Shown: positions 10,690-19,583 of the stretch, piece after piece | How positions within the stretch are numbered: position 1 is the first letter of the stretch | Layout of the letters: the number at the start of each line of letters is the position of its first letter | Assembly (NCBI GenBank): GCA_002842285.1 | Contig: PHCJ01000004.1 | Span: 38,889 to 102,888, forward strand | Direction: 5' to 3' | DNA from: Betaproteobacteria bacterium HGW-Betaproteobacteria-22 | GTDB taxonomy: Bacteria; Pseudomonadota; Gammaproteobacteria; Burkholderiales; Methylophilaceae | Length of the DNA: 64,000 nt | Made by a program: the position numbers and the translations under genes | The notes under the pieces: model-generated | Told to the model about the DNA's origin: nothing | What the model saw: the letters and a program-made list of their open reading frames with translations, nothing else | The model's database searches: none

Positions 10690-10780
10690 ACAAAAGACAA
10701 TGGTGCAAAAAACATTACCTGACATGTGATTTACGATAAAATCTACTTAATTATTTTTTACTCAAGATAAAAACCACGCC

Positions 10781-11164
10781 ATGAAAACCCCGCAAGACTT
10801 GTTGTTCAGCTCCCATCACTTATGGGCCAGACCCAGTGCAGACGGCAACTGGGAGGCAGGCATCACAGACTATGCGCAAGATTTACTGGGTGACATTGTA
10901 TTTATTGACGCACCCGCTGTCGGAAGCAAATTACACGCGGGAAAGCCCTGTGGACTGGTAGAGTCTGTCAAAACAGGCTCAGATCTGCATGCACTTGTGA
11001 ATGGTGAGGTCATGGAGATCAATCAGGCAGTGATTGACATGCCTGAGCAGCTGAATGAGCACCCTTATCAAGCATGGATTTTCAAATTCAAAGCTGACAA
11101 TAACGACCTTGCTGCAAGCCTGCTCAGCGCGCAGGCCTACGATGCCCTCACAGATGCACTTTGA
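10781..11164 (+). CDS. gcvH: glycine cleavage system H protein
   Basis: Lipoyl carrier protein that shuttles the aminomethyl group between the P, T and L proteins of the glycine cleavage system. The 127 residues show the family layout. The lipoylated lysine is K64 in VESVKTGSDL, followed by the NGEVMEIN strand. No gcvT or gcvP is adjacent, so this is an orphan copy. It could serve a glycine system encoded elsewhere or act as a carrier for lipoate transfer. The gene is bracketed by two copies of the family A repeat, and the downstream copy begins in the stop codon. Confidence 0.92.
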   Translation: MKTPQDLLFSSHHLWARPSADGNWEAGITDYAQDLLGDIVFIDAPAVGSKLHAGKPCGLVESVKTGSDLHALVNGEVMEINQAVIDMPEQLNEHPYQAWIFKFKADNNDLAASLLSAQAYDALTDAL

Positions 11165-11274
11165 ACCCAGATTTTCCATTAGGCGCACATCTACTTGAAT
11201 GCCAACTTGGCAACTTGTTGGCTTTAGTGTTGATTATCAGGCCCTGGAAAGTCCATGTATGGGAAATCTGGGTT
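11164..11274. repeat. family A palindromic repeat, copy 2
   Basis: The most symmetrical copy, 111 bp. It starts AACCCAGATTTTCCAT and ends with its near-perfect complement ATGGGAAATCTGGGTT. It begins in the last base of the gcvH stop codon and can form a long cruciform or RNA hairpin, so it may act as the 3' end signal of gcvH. Confidence 0.88.
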
Positions 11275-11328
11275 AAATTAAACTCGCGACTATCTGTATT
11301 AGATTTGCAAGGCAGATTCTGTTAAAAA

Positions 11329-12402
11329 CTAATGCTGGTTTGGCAACACCAGCCGCACCGCATCCAGCAGTTTAAAAATCTCAGCAGTGACATTAGTCGA
11401 GATTGCCTGCTCTATTTTCGGAATTTCAACCACCAGAATTTCATGCACTTTATTTGCCAAAGCTTGCTCCACAGTCGGCAGTTCTGCGTTCAAGGCTTCA
11501 ATAAAGTCATTTTTTGCCTTTTCTGCCAGCGCGATAAAGTCTGTCTTTAATGTTGCACTTAACTCTTGGGATAGCTCCTGATACAGTGGCGGGAAAGTAT
11601 CACCTAACTTCTGCTGTAAAGCCTGCTGCGACTCCATCTGTATGGCATCGAGATAAATGCTCAATTCTGATTGTGTATGTTGTGTAAGCTCTTTATAAAT
11701 CGCCCCCAACTCTTGGGATAAATTAAGCTGATGTGCAGCTAGTATATCTTCATGCAATCGGGAAATCTTGGCCTGCAGCTCATGTGTTGCATTTTCCACA
11801 GTCACTTTTTCCAATTGCTTGAGCGATGATTGCAAGTCCCCTGTTAATTTTTGCCCAATTTCTGGCAATGCAGCGGTTAGTTTCTCCTGTACCTCCGAGA
11901 TGCCTTGTTCCTGCATTTTCTCTAAGACACGACTTAAATCTTCTTTGATAATTTCGGTATTCGCTAACAGAATTTTAGGGACTTCAGTCGCAAGGTCTGC
12001 CCTGGTTCTATCGACTACGCCAGCAGTTTTGTCAACAATTAACCGCTGTGTATTGGTGAGCTCCGCATCAATGTGTGCTTTCAATGCAGCCTCTGCCGCC
12101 TGCTGCATCTGCAACGTATGCTCTCTTTGCTGATCTAGTTGCTGACTGAGTGCACTGGACAAATAAGCCTGATTTGCTTTCTGTATGTTTGCAGATTCAC
12201 TTAACAAATGATCAAGTAAATCCTGTCGCATCTCAGCCTTAAGCTTCTGGGTAACTGACAACTCAATTTCCCGCGTAATCTGCTGCCTTATTTCAGCAAC
12301 AGTAGCGGTCAACAGCTCAGGGGTCAGGCTCAATGACTGCGCAGCAGATTGCTTAGGCTGCGCATGCACCTCAGTGAGCAACGGGATATCATCTTCTTGC
12401 AT
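11329..12402 (-). CDS. hypothetical coiled-coil protein
   Basis: Not recognised as a named family. The 357-residue product is almost entirely predicted amphipathic helix, with dense Q, E, A, L and K and repeating blocks such as ELTNTQRL, IPKIEQAIS and LPTVEQAL, resembling apolipoprotein-like helical repeats. No signal peptide, cysteine cluster or transmembrane segment is visible, so it is probably cytoplasmic and oligomeric. A GTG at 12408 is an alternative start; I prefer the ATG two codons later. It lies downstream of pepA and holC on the same strand after a 190-base gap. Confidence 0.75.
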   Translation of the reverse strand: MQEDDIPLLTEVHAQPKQSAAQSLSLTPELLTATVAEIRQQITREIELSVTQKLKAEMRQDLLDHLLSESANIQKANQAYLSSALSQQLDQQREHTLQMQQAAEAALKAHIDAELTNTQRLIVDKTAGVVDRTRADLATEVPKILLANTEIIKEDLSRVLEKMQEQGISEVQEKLTAALPEIGQKLTGDLQSSLKQLEKVTVENATHELQAKISRLHEDILAAHQLNLSQELGAIYKELTQHTQSELSIYLDAIQMESQQALQQKLGDTFPPLYQELSQELSATLKTDFIALAEKAKNDFIEALNAELPTVEQALANKVHEILVVEIPKIEQAISTNVTAEIFKLLDAVRLVLPNQH

Positions 12403-12592
12403 ATACACTCAACCTAAAAATTAGAACTTATCCAAGCATTCACAGAATACGTCACTTACGTCACCTCAAACGCGGCAGGAAATCTTGTAAATCAAACAGT
12501 AATTTCCTACACGGCGGTTAATGCCACTCGCCATGCTACGCATGGAGGCGCACTAATCGCCTTGCTCACAATGACACTTGTTCAGTGAATCC

Positions 12593-13021
12593 TTATTGTG
12601 GCGCTGCTGCCAAATCTGTTGATTTAATCTGGTAGCCACGATCCCGGTAAAACTTATAACGCATCCTCGCCTGTGCCTTGTCCGCTTCATCCTGTCCGAC
12701 AATTTCTATTAAATAGCGAAATCGGCTAAAAAAGGGCGGGCAATCCGATTGCAAATTAATCAAGACATCATCCTGAATTAAATTTAACCCATCTATCGCC
12801 AACACAATAGGCGTCACTTTACTGAGCGGCTCTCGGGACAATGCGCTAGGTAAAAAGCTGCTTGCCTCATGCTGCCAGAGTATATGCTGCAAATCTTTAC
12901 AGATGCGCTCATTTTCGGCAAACACTGTTAACTGCCTGCCTTTGCTAAGTGCTTTGCCACACAGAGAAGCAACTTGCACCAGCTTATCTGGCACATTAAC
13001 AAAAAACTCTACTCGCGTCAT
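12593..13021 (-). CDS. holC: DNA polymerase III subunit chi
   Basis: Chi connects the clamp loader to single-strand binding protein during replication. The product of 142 residues begins MTRVEFFVNVPDK, as homologues usually do, and contains FAENERICKDLQHILW and the late YKFYRDRGYQI segment characteristic of HolC. A GTG start at 13039 would add six residues and is possible. The gene follows pepA by 40 bases, the conserved pepA-holC order of proteobacteria. The usual downstream valS is absent here. Confidence 0.9.
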   Translation of the reverse strand: MTRVEFFVNVPDKLVQVASLCGKALSKGRQLTVFAENERICKDLQHILWQHEASSFLPSALSREPLSKVTPIVLAIDGLNLIQDDVLINLQSDCPPFFSRFRYLIEIVGQDEADKAQARMRYKFYRDRGYQIKSTDLAAAPQ

Positions 13022-13061
13022 ATCGTTTAAAATAGGCACTCACAAAATAAACCAGCTTCAA

Positions 13062-14561
13062 TTAGCGGGCACGTGCCGCCAGAAACTCCGTGAGTAAAGG
13101 CACTGGTCGGCCAGTACCGCCTTTTTCCTTGCCCGATTTCCAGGCTGTCCCTGCTATATCCAGATGCGCCCAATCATATTTTTTAGCAAACCTAGATAGG
13201 AAACATGCCGCTGTGATACTGCCCGCCGCCCTGCCGCCAATATTGGCAATATCCGCAAAATTACTATCCAGCAACGGCTGATACTCATCCCACAATGGCA
13301 TGTGCCATGCACGATCCAGCGCAGTTTCGCCTGCCTGCTGCAACTCTTTTGCCAGCCCATCATTGTTACTGAAAAGCCCTGTGGCATGGTGCCCTAGGGC
13401 AATCACACAAGCACCTGTCAACGTGGCGATATCCACAACAGCGCCAGGCTCAAACCTCTCTGCATAAGTGAGTGCATCACACAAAATAAGCCTACCCTCG
13501 GCATCTGTGTTTAATACTTCAATCGTCAAGCCAGACATGCTGGTCAACACGTCGCCTGGCCTTGTCGCGCGGCCATCCGGCATATTTTCACAGGCAGGAA
13601 TAATACCCACCACATTTAATGGCAAATCCATCTCAGCCAATGTCTTGAATGTACCCAGCACAGTTGCAGCACCGCACATGTCATATTTCATTTCATCCAT
13701 CTCAGCACCTGGCTTCAGTGAAATGCCGCCAGTATCAAAAGTAATGCCCTTACCTACTAATACAACTGGTTTTTGTGTTTTTTTACCTTTTAAATGCTGC
13801 AATACAATCAATTTTGGTGGCTGCTCGCTGCCCTGCGCCACACCTAAGAATGACCCCATGCCCAACTTGGCCATATCTTCACGCTCCAGCACCTCCACTT
13901 TGAAGCCATAAGTATCAGCCAGCGCCTTTGCCTGAAGAGCCAAATAAGTCGGCGTGCAGACATTTGGTGGCAAATTGCCGAGATCCTTAGTCAGACTCAC
14001 GCCCAACCCTAATGCCTTACCATCTGCCAAACCGGCATTAGCCTGCTGCTCGTCAGGCTCACGCACAAACACGGCCAATGCTTGGATGCCTTTTTTAGCG
14101 TCCTGAGTTTCTTTAGCCTCTTTTTTGCGCTTAACCGCATCAAACTGGTAGCTAGCATCTATAGCGAGCTCGATTAGACGTGCCGTTTTCCAGCGTGTAT
14201 CTCTAGCTTTTACAGGCAAATCTGTTAAATAGGTCAGCGTATTAGCCGCATTACTTTTTGCCAGCGCCTTTACCGAAGTACGTACCGCTTTACTATATTG
14301 CTTATCATCAAAAGTATCTTCTTTACCCAGTCCGACCAGCAGCACCCGATCGCTCGCCACACCTGGTACTTGATGCAGCAACAGAAAGGTTTCCGGTTTT
14401 CCATCCAGATCACCATGCGCCAGAACTCGACTAATATAGCCATCTGAGAGCTTATCCAGCTTTTTTGCCGATGCTGAAAGCTGTTGCGACTCGTATACCC
14501 CCGCGATGACGCAATCATGATGCTGTTTTTCCACATTACCTGTTTTTATGCTAAATTCCAT
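13062..14561 (-). CDS. pepA: leucyl aminopeptidase (M17)
   Basis: Dizinc cytosolic aminopeptidase, 499 residues. The catalytic domain carries the metal ligands in KGITFDTGGISLKPG and MKYDMCGAA, and the M17 signature NTDAEGRL. An N-terminal macro-like domain occupies roughly the first 170 residues. AAGGAAG lies upstream of the ATG. In several proteobacteria PepA also binds DNA; nothing here tests that. It is divergent from lptF-lptG, a conserved arrangement. Confidence 0.95.
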   Translation of the reverse strand: MEFSIKTGNVEKQHHDCVIAGVYESQQLSASAKKLDKLSDGYISRVLAHGDLDGKPETFLLLHQVPGVASDRVLLVGLGKEDTFDDKQYSKAVRTSVKALAKSNAANTLTYLTDLPVKARDTRWKTARLIELAIDASYQFDAVKRKKEAKETQDAKKGIQALAVFVREPDEQQANAGLADGKALGLGVSLTKDLGNLPPNVCTPTYLALQAKALADTYGFKVEVLEREDMAKLGMGSFLGVAQGSEQPPKLIVLQHLKGKKTQKPVVLVGKGITFDTGGISLKPGAEMDEMKYDMCGAATVLGTFKTLAEMDLPLNVVGIIPACENMPDGRATRPGDVLTSMSGLTIEVLNTDAEGRLILCDALTYAERFEPGAVVDIATLTGACVIALGHHATGLFSNNDGLAKELQQAGETALDRAWHMPLWDEYQPLLDSNFADIANIGGRAAGSITAACFLSRFAKKYDWAHLDIAGTAWKSGKEKGGTGRPVPLLTEFLAARAR

Positions 14562-14780
14562 TTATTGCTTCCTTAAATTTATTGTTATTGCAACTATAAT
14601 GGGTGCGCCCGCATATACGACCACAGCCCGACACAAACACCGTGAGGCACCAGTGTCTAATCGTGAGAAAATTCAATCAGTTGTTTGGCAAACCGCTCGA
14701 TTGGATTAATATTGCTTAAATTATCGCGTGTTTTACACGTAATTCATAGTAGTAAATATTACACTTAACTGATTCATCTT

Positions 14781-15923
14781 ATGCTTTTTAAGCGATCTTT
14801 AATACAAGAACTCATTTCTACCGCGGCGGGCGCCTTTTTGATTTTATTAGGCATCGTCATCGCGCAGCGCGCCGGCAACTTTATTCGCCTGGCGGCCAAG
14901 GGCATTTTACCAAACGATGCCATTACCACCATGCTGGGCTTTAACATGGTGAAATTCTTACCGATGATACTATCCCTCGCACTTTTTCTGGCCATACTCA
15001 TGACGCTGTCACGTTGGTATCGAGATTCAGAGATGGTGATATGGTTTAGCAGCGGATTGAGCATTACCAGTTGGATTCGCCCGGTGCTAACTTTTATCGC
15101 GCCTGTGATAGGCTTCATTCTGATTTTAAGCCTTTTCGTCATGCCGTGGGCCACCGATAGAGGTGAGATTTACCGCACCCAGCTTGAAGCACGCGACGAA
15201 CTGGCAGCCATCAGCCCCGGCGTATTCAAGGAATCAAGCAATGGGGAGCGCGTATTTTTTATCGAAAGCTTCGATGAGCTTGGGAACATAGTCAAAAATG
15301 TATTCGTACAAACACTGCAGCACCAAAAATTAGGCATTATTGTTGCCGCTGAGGGCAGCCGTTACCTTGAGAAAAATGACGATCACTTTTTACTGATGAA
15401 GAATGGTCGCCGCTATCAGGGCACACGAGGCACAGCTGAGTTTTCAACCACAGAATTTGAACAATATGCTATCCGAATTGAGGCAAAAGAGGCTAAGCAG
15501 AGACCACCTAGTACGCAATCAAAATCAAGCCTGGATCTATTAAATTCGCCCAGCAGTACAAATTATGCTGAAATTCAATGGCGGCTTGCTATTCCAATTT
15601 CCGCCCTGATTCTTGCGCTACTCGCCATTCCACTCAGCGCGCTGGATCCGCGCGCCGGGCGATCGGCCAATTTTGTACTAGCGCTCATCATTTACATTAT
15701 TTACAACAATTTATTAAGTATTTTTCAGGCTTGGGTAGCACAAGGAAAAATTTCCCATCTCATAGGTTTATGGCCCGTACATGCGCTGTTTCTAGCCATT
15801 ACCTTATACATGCTTTATAGACGTGGGCATCAATTACCCATGTGGCCTGCAATATTTCGCAACAGCTGGTTGAAACTGAAGCAGAAAACCCGGCCAATCG
15901 CGCAAACCAATCACAAGCGTTAG
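14781..15923 (+). CDS. lptF: LPS export permease LptF
   Basis: Inner-membrane subunit of the LptB2FG ABC transporter that extracts lipopolysaccharide for transport to the outer membrane. The 380 residues comprise three N-terminal membrane segments, a periplasmic beta-jellyroll domain (about residues 130-260) and three C-terminal segments around IPLSALDPRAGRSANF. It is followed 18 bases later by lptG. The divergent pepA start is 219 bases upstream, so both promoters lie in that gap. Confidence 0.95.
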   Translation: MLFKRSLIQELISTAAGAFLILLGIVIAQRAGNFIRLAAKGILPNDAITTMLGFNMVKFLPMILSLALFLAILMTLSRWYRDSEMVIWFSSGLSITSWIRPVLTFIAPVIGFILILSLFVMPWATDRGEIYRTQLEARDELAAISPGVFKESSNGERVFFIESFDELGNIVKNVFVQTLQHQKLGIIVAAEGSRYLEKNDDHFLLMKNGRRYQGTRGTAEFSTTEFEQYAIRIEAKEAKQRPPSTQSKSSLDLLNSPSSTNYAEIQWRLAIPISALILALLAIPLSALDPRAGRSANFVLALIIYIIYNNLLSIFQAWVAQGKISHLIGLWPVHALFLAITLYMLYRRGHQLPMWPAIFRNSWLKLKQKTRPIAQTNHKR

Positions 15924-15941
15924 TTTCGCCGCCAATTACCC

Positions 15942-17012
15942 ATGAGCATCATCACACGCTATTTATTTAAAGAAATCACCGTCAATGTGCTGCTTGTAGC
16001 ATTGGCGCTCATTGCCATGTTCTCTTTCTTCGACCTCATACAGGAGCTGGAAAGCCTGGGCAGAGGGAATTACGGCTTAGGCAAAGTCATACTCTTTGTG
16101 CTGTTAAGTGCGCCTGGTCACATCTATGAAATCATGCCTGTGGCGGTGCTTGTGGGCAGCATGTATAGCTTGGGTCAACTGGCAAGACATTCCGAGCTCA
16201 TCGTACTCAGAGTGAGTGGTATTTCACTATTCAACATTACAAAAAACCTGCTAAAAACAGGCTTGATTTTTACACTGCTTACCTTCTGCATCGGCGAACT
16301 GATTACACCATTAAGTGAAAAACTGGCACAGCGCATGCGCATCAAAGCCACCGACTCCGTGATTGTGCAGGATTTTATGTCAGGCCTGTGGGTGAAAGAT
16401 GGTCGTAGCTTTGTGAACATTGAAGAAGTATTGGCAGATGCAACCCTGCTCAATATTCATATCTACGAATTTGACAAAAACTTCAAACTGGTGCGCGTTA
16501 ATCACGCTAAAAATGGGCAATTTGCAGATGAACAATGGCAACTGCAATCTGTATCTCAAACGCATTTTGATGGGGATACAAACCGGGTACAACATCTGGA
16601 AAAAGCCACTTGGCGCTCTCTGATTCGACCTGAACTATTGAATGTGCTTCTGGTGTTACCTGAGAAAATGTCAGCATGGAATCTGTACGCCTATATCGAC
16701 CACTTACAGACCAATAAACAAAAAACCACACGCTATGAAATGGCACTTTGGGCGAAAGCGATTTATCCTCTGGCATGCCTGGTCATGATTATTCTGGCAT
16801 TACCCTTTGCATTCATACAGCAGCGCGCAACGGGAGCCAGCACAAAAGTCTTTATTGGAATCATGCTGGGTGTGCTTTATCAGATCTTAAACCGTACGTT
16901 TATCTACTTGGGTGTACTGAACGATTGGACGCCCGCAATAAGTGCCATGATGCCAACCGTTTTATTCCTCATCGCAGGGCTTGTGATGCTGTATCAAGTC
17001 GATCGACGATAA
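15942..17012 (+). CDS. lptG: LPS export permease LptG
   Basis: Partner of LptF in the LptB2FG lipopolysaccharide extractor. The 356 residues have the same six-segment layout with a central periplasmic domain. The N-terminus MSIITRYLFKEI and the C-terminal LPFAFIQQRATGAS are typical of LptG. It is cotranscribed with lptF. No clear terminator follows; the next 350 bases hold repeat-like sequence. Confidence 0.95.
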   Translation: MSIITRYLFKEITVNVLLVALALIAMFSFFDLIQELESLGRGNYGLGKVILFVLLSAPGHIYEIMPVAVLVGSMYSLGQLARHSELIVLRVSGISLFNITKNLLKTGLIFTLLTFCIGELITPLSEKLAQRMRIKATDSVIVQDFMSGLWVKDGRSFVNIEEVLADATLLNIHIYEFDKNFKLVRVNHAKNGQFADEQWQLQSVSQTHFDGDTNRVQHLEKATWRSLIRPELLNVLLVLPEKMSAWNLYAYIDHLQTNKQKTTRYEMALWAKAIYPLACLVMIILALPFAFIQQRATGASTKVFIGIMLGVLYQILNRTFIYLGVLNDWTPAISAMMPTVLFLIAGLVMLYQVDRR

Positions 17013-17360
17013 CAAATGCCTCATTGCATTAAGTTGCGCATGCGGCCTTACTCCTTATTCACAGCGTACTTTTTCGGGTTCAATCTAGGAAAAACAGCAC
17101 AAATCGTCGAGCGGGATGAAGCGTACCCGTAAAGGGCATGTCCATAGAATATATGGCTATACCAGCACTTGGCACCACCTACTTGGTATCGCCGCTCCAC
17201 TAAAAGGCTAACACCCTGATTGGATGGGCGAAAGCGCATTGTTTTACCATAGCCTTGCTAATTTAGCGTCTTACCGCACTAGCGGCTTTAATCCAATTGG
17301 GGATGCCAAGAGTTGGTATGGCTTATGCCGTAGCCAAAAAACGTGCGACTCTTTGTTTAA
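17013..17360. repeat. intergenic palindromic region with family B repeat (copy 1)
   Basis: No gene is supported here. Positions 17076-17127 match 51692-51740 (family B: AATCTAGG, then TCGTCGAGYGGGATGWAGCG). Downstream, 17154-17212 and 17263-17323 form an imperfect inverted repeat whose arms share about two thirds of positions, including ATACCA and CTTGGCA. A short open frame inside it has no recognisable product. The whole may be a non-autonomous element or its remnant. Confidence 0.6.
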
Positions 17361-17825
17361 TCATTTTTGGCGATTCACCCGTGCAGGTACGCATGAAGTG
17401 TTTTCTAGAATAATTCTGGACTTTAAAACTCTGTCATGCAGGTAGCGGTGCTCTCTGTCCAGCAGTGCCCACAAAAAACCAAATCCTAAACATAGCACGC
17501 TGATGCTAGCTAACATATAACGCAACACTGCCACAGATAAAGGCAGCGAGCGACCATATTGGTCAACGACACGCATACGCCATGCCTGCATGGCCAGCGT
17601 GCGTCCTGTGTTTATCCAGCACCAGACGAAGTAAGCACCCAGACCAAGCCACAAAACCAGCTGCAATAACCAGTGCCTGGCACCCGCCGTTGCATCCCCA
17701 AACAGAAAAATAAACACAAACACCACTAAAAAAGACAATGCTGTGACTGTGAGTACTTCATAAATCAGGCTTGCGCCAAGCTTGAGTATCCCCGGGGATC
17801 CTTCAATGTTTTGTTGGGATGGCAT
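17361..17825 (-). CDS. RDD family membrane protein
   Basis: 154-residue integral membrane protein with three to four hydrophobic segments. The RDD signature appears as GRTLAMQAWRMRVVDQYGR and the late LWALLDREHRYLHDRV. RDD proteins are poorly defined; some are implicated in transport or stress response. It is the last gene of the sigma/DUF3619/DUF3106 group, 45 bases after DUF3106 on the same strand, and so is probably coregulated with the sigma factor. Confidence 0.85.
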   Translation of the reverse strand: MPSQQNIEGSPGILKLGASLIYEVLTVTALSFLVVFVFIFLFGDATAGARHWLLQLVLWLGLGAYFVWCWINTGRTLAMQAWRMRVVDQYGRSLPLSVAVLRYMLASISVLCLGFGFLWALLDREHRYLHDRVLKSRIILENTSCVPARVNRQK

Positions 17826-17870
17826 GCGATAAATCGTTAAAGCTTAACCGAAACAAATCAGATACACGCA

Positions 17871-18302
17871 TTAATCGAGGTCAGAGTCTGGGTAAATGTC
17901 TGGCGACTCCGCACGCAGTCTGGCGCGTTCAGATTCTGGCAATTTCTGATATTCCTGCCATTTCTGACGTAGCTCATTTTTTTTCTCTGCTGACAAAGAC
18001 TGGAACTGCTGGTGACGCTTGCGTGCATTTTCGCGCTCATAAGGCGTCATTCGGCTCCAGTTTGTCAATCGTTTCTGCACCAGGGCCTTTTGTTTCGCGT
18101 CCATTTTTGGATAATCATGCGCAATGTCCAGCATTTTTTCACGCTGCCAAGGCCGCAATGTATCCCATTCCTCAGCCAGCGGCTTTAATACCTGCCGCTG
18201 CTGCTCGGACAGCTGCGCCCATGCCGCCGATTCATCAGCCGCACGGGCGGCCTGCCCGAAACACAAGGCTAAGGCGAGCACTGCTATTTTAAATGTGATC
18301 AT
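17871..18302 (-). CDS. DUF3106 periplasmic protein
   Basis: The 143-residue product has a signal peptide (start MITFKIAVLALAL, cleavage near ARAAD) and a highly charged helical body. It contains repeated LSEQQRQVLKPLAEEW, MDAKQKALVQKR and LSAEKKNELRQKW units typical of DUF3106. The function is unknown. I chose the ATG at 18302 because it overlaps the stop of DUF3619 as TAATG, giving translational coupling; an upstream start at 18320 is possible. The helical LxxxQ-type repeats recall periplasmic sensors such as CpxP, Spy or CnrX. That is a resemblance in style only. Confidence 0.85.
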   Translation of the reverse strand: MITFKIAVLALALCFGQAARAADESAAWAQLSEQQRQVLKPLAEEWDTLRPWQREKMLDIAHDYPKMDAKQKALVQKRLTNWSRMTPYERENARKRHQQFQSLSAEKKNELRQKWQEYQKLPESERARLRAESPDIYPDSDLD

Positions 18303-18739
18303 TAATTGGTATCCAACCATGCATTAAATCCCTTATCTGCATATGCCTCTGGCGGCAATTCTGATGCTAACAAAAATGCATCGCTATTTGGAATGTGATG
18401 ATATACGAACTGCTGCGCCGCAAACAAGGTTAAAAGTACAACGCTCAACAACAATAAACCAGTAAAAAGGCGGTGCTGATTGAAATAACGTCCGAAACGC
18501 TCGCCCATCCACAGCAAGGCGGTGCCATTTTTATTGAGCTGATAATGCTGTGCCAATTGAGCCTGACGGCTTGTTAAATGATGCACCGCGCGCGTACGTG
18601 CATCCAGCAAGCGCTGCGTTTGCGCTTCATTCAACTGCCGTGTTTGACTATCCAGCAACTCGACCACATTTTTTGCAATCTGATGTTCAACTTCAGCATG
18701 CAACTCTAATTTAGCTTCTGTTTTGTTTTGTACGATCAT
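18302..18739 (-). CDS. DUF3619 single-pass membrane protein (possible anti-sigma factor)
   Basis: 145 residues. A charged, helical cytoplasmic N-terminus of about 90 residues is followed by one transmembrane segment (TGLLLLSVVLLTLFAAQQF) and a short periplasmic tail. The ATG at 18739 has AAGGAG directly upstream and overlaps the sigma-factor stop as ATGA. A longer frame beginning at 18880 merely runs through the sigma gene. The topology and position fit an anti-sigma factor, but no zinc-binding anti-sigma motif is visible. The role is an inference. Confidence 0.85.
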   Translation of the reverse strand: MIVQNKTEAKLELHAEVEHQIAKNVVELLDSQTRQLNEAQTQRLLDARTRAVHHLTSRQAQLAQHYQLNKNGTALLWMGERFGRYFNQHRLFTGLLLLSVVLLTLFAAQQFVYHHIPNSDAFLLASELPPEAYADKGFNAWLDTN

Positions 18740-19350
18740 TGCTCGCTCCTTTTTTTCGAGCCCTTGTTCCCTAACACACTCTCTGACAAACCAATATTGC
18801 CCAAGCCCTGTCTTTGCAACTCTATAGACAAAGCGTGAACCGCCCGCGAACAGTGCGTTTTCACACTTCCATCCGAGCACCCCATAATTTCTGCTGTTTC
18901 TGCCACATCCATCTCCTCCCAGTAACGTAGCACGAAGGCTTCTCGTTGACGTGTCGGCAATTTTTCTAAAGCGCGCTCTATCAGGCGTATGGTTTGTCCG
19001 CGCTCAAGCTGTGCTGAAGGCTCATTTCCGTCATCTTCCACATCAATGGTTTCTAGCGGATCTCGCTCTTCACCATCTTCATGGTGGCTAAATGAAGAAA
19101 ATAACGTTGTCCATAAATTGCGCACTTTCTGTCTGCGCCAGAAATCACGCATGGTGTTTTGCAAAATACGCTGAAATAACATTGGGAACTCGGCTACCGG
19201 CTGCTGGCCGTACTTTTCTGCCAGCTTCATCATGGCGTCTTGCACAATATCCAATGCAGCATGCTCATCACGCACGGCATAAACCGTCTGCTTAAAAGCG
19301 CGGCGCTCAACTTCTGCTAAAAAATCAGAGAGTTCCTTAGGTGTCGCCAT
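18736..19350 (-). CDS. ECF-like RNA polymerase sigma factor
   Basis: 204-residue sigma-70 family protein. Region 2 is in residues 20-75 (ALDIVQDAMMKLAEKY and the promoter-melting MRDFWRRQKVRN). A glutamate/aspartate-rich linker follows. Region 4 is in about residues 120-175 (LPTRQREAFVLRYWEEMD, then a helix-turn-helix with GCSDGSVKTHCSRAV). It heads a minus-strand operon with DUF3619, DUF3106 and RDD genes. The target promoters are unknown. Confidence 0.9.
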   Translation of the reverse strand: MATPKELSDFLAEVERRAFKQTVYAVRDEHAALDIVQDAMMKLAEKYGQQPVAEFPMLFQRILQNTMRDFWRRQKVRNLWTTLFSSFSHHEDGEERDPLETIDVEDDGNEPSAQLERGQTIRLIERALEKLPTRQREAFVLRYWEEMDVAETAEIMGCSDGSVKTHCSRAVHALSIELQRQGLGNIGLSESVLGNKGSKKRSEQ

Positions 19351-19583
19351 ATTAAAAATTAATCGCCATGATAAACAAGTAGGGTAAATGCCTTAGACTA
19401 AATGATGTATGCATCAACCGCAACTGCTGATTTTCAGTTAATGTGTTAAAAGTATATCAGGTTTATATTTTGTAGTAATTGATAGCTTGGATACAATCTG
19501 AAATGAATTGTCGCTTCACGCATGTAAACACAGCAACCATGCCACGTTTTAAAACACAATGAGTAGATATTTAGGATAGCGCC

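Noticed and set aside
13468..13911. 147-codon plus-strand open frame opposite pepA
   Set aside because: It is the complement of a well-supported pepA coding region with no protein-like features.
17224..17445. 73-codon open frame in the family B palindromic region
   Set aside because: It runs through the inverted repeat and into the antisense of the RDD gene, and no family resemblance is seen.
18740..18880. N-terminal extension of the DUF3619 frame
   Set aside because: It overlaps the sigma-factor region 4 coding sequence, while a strong AAGGAG precedes the ATG at 18739.
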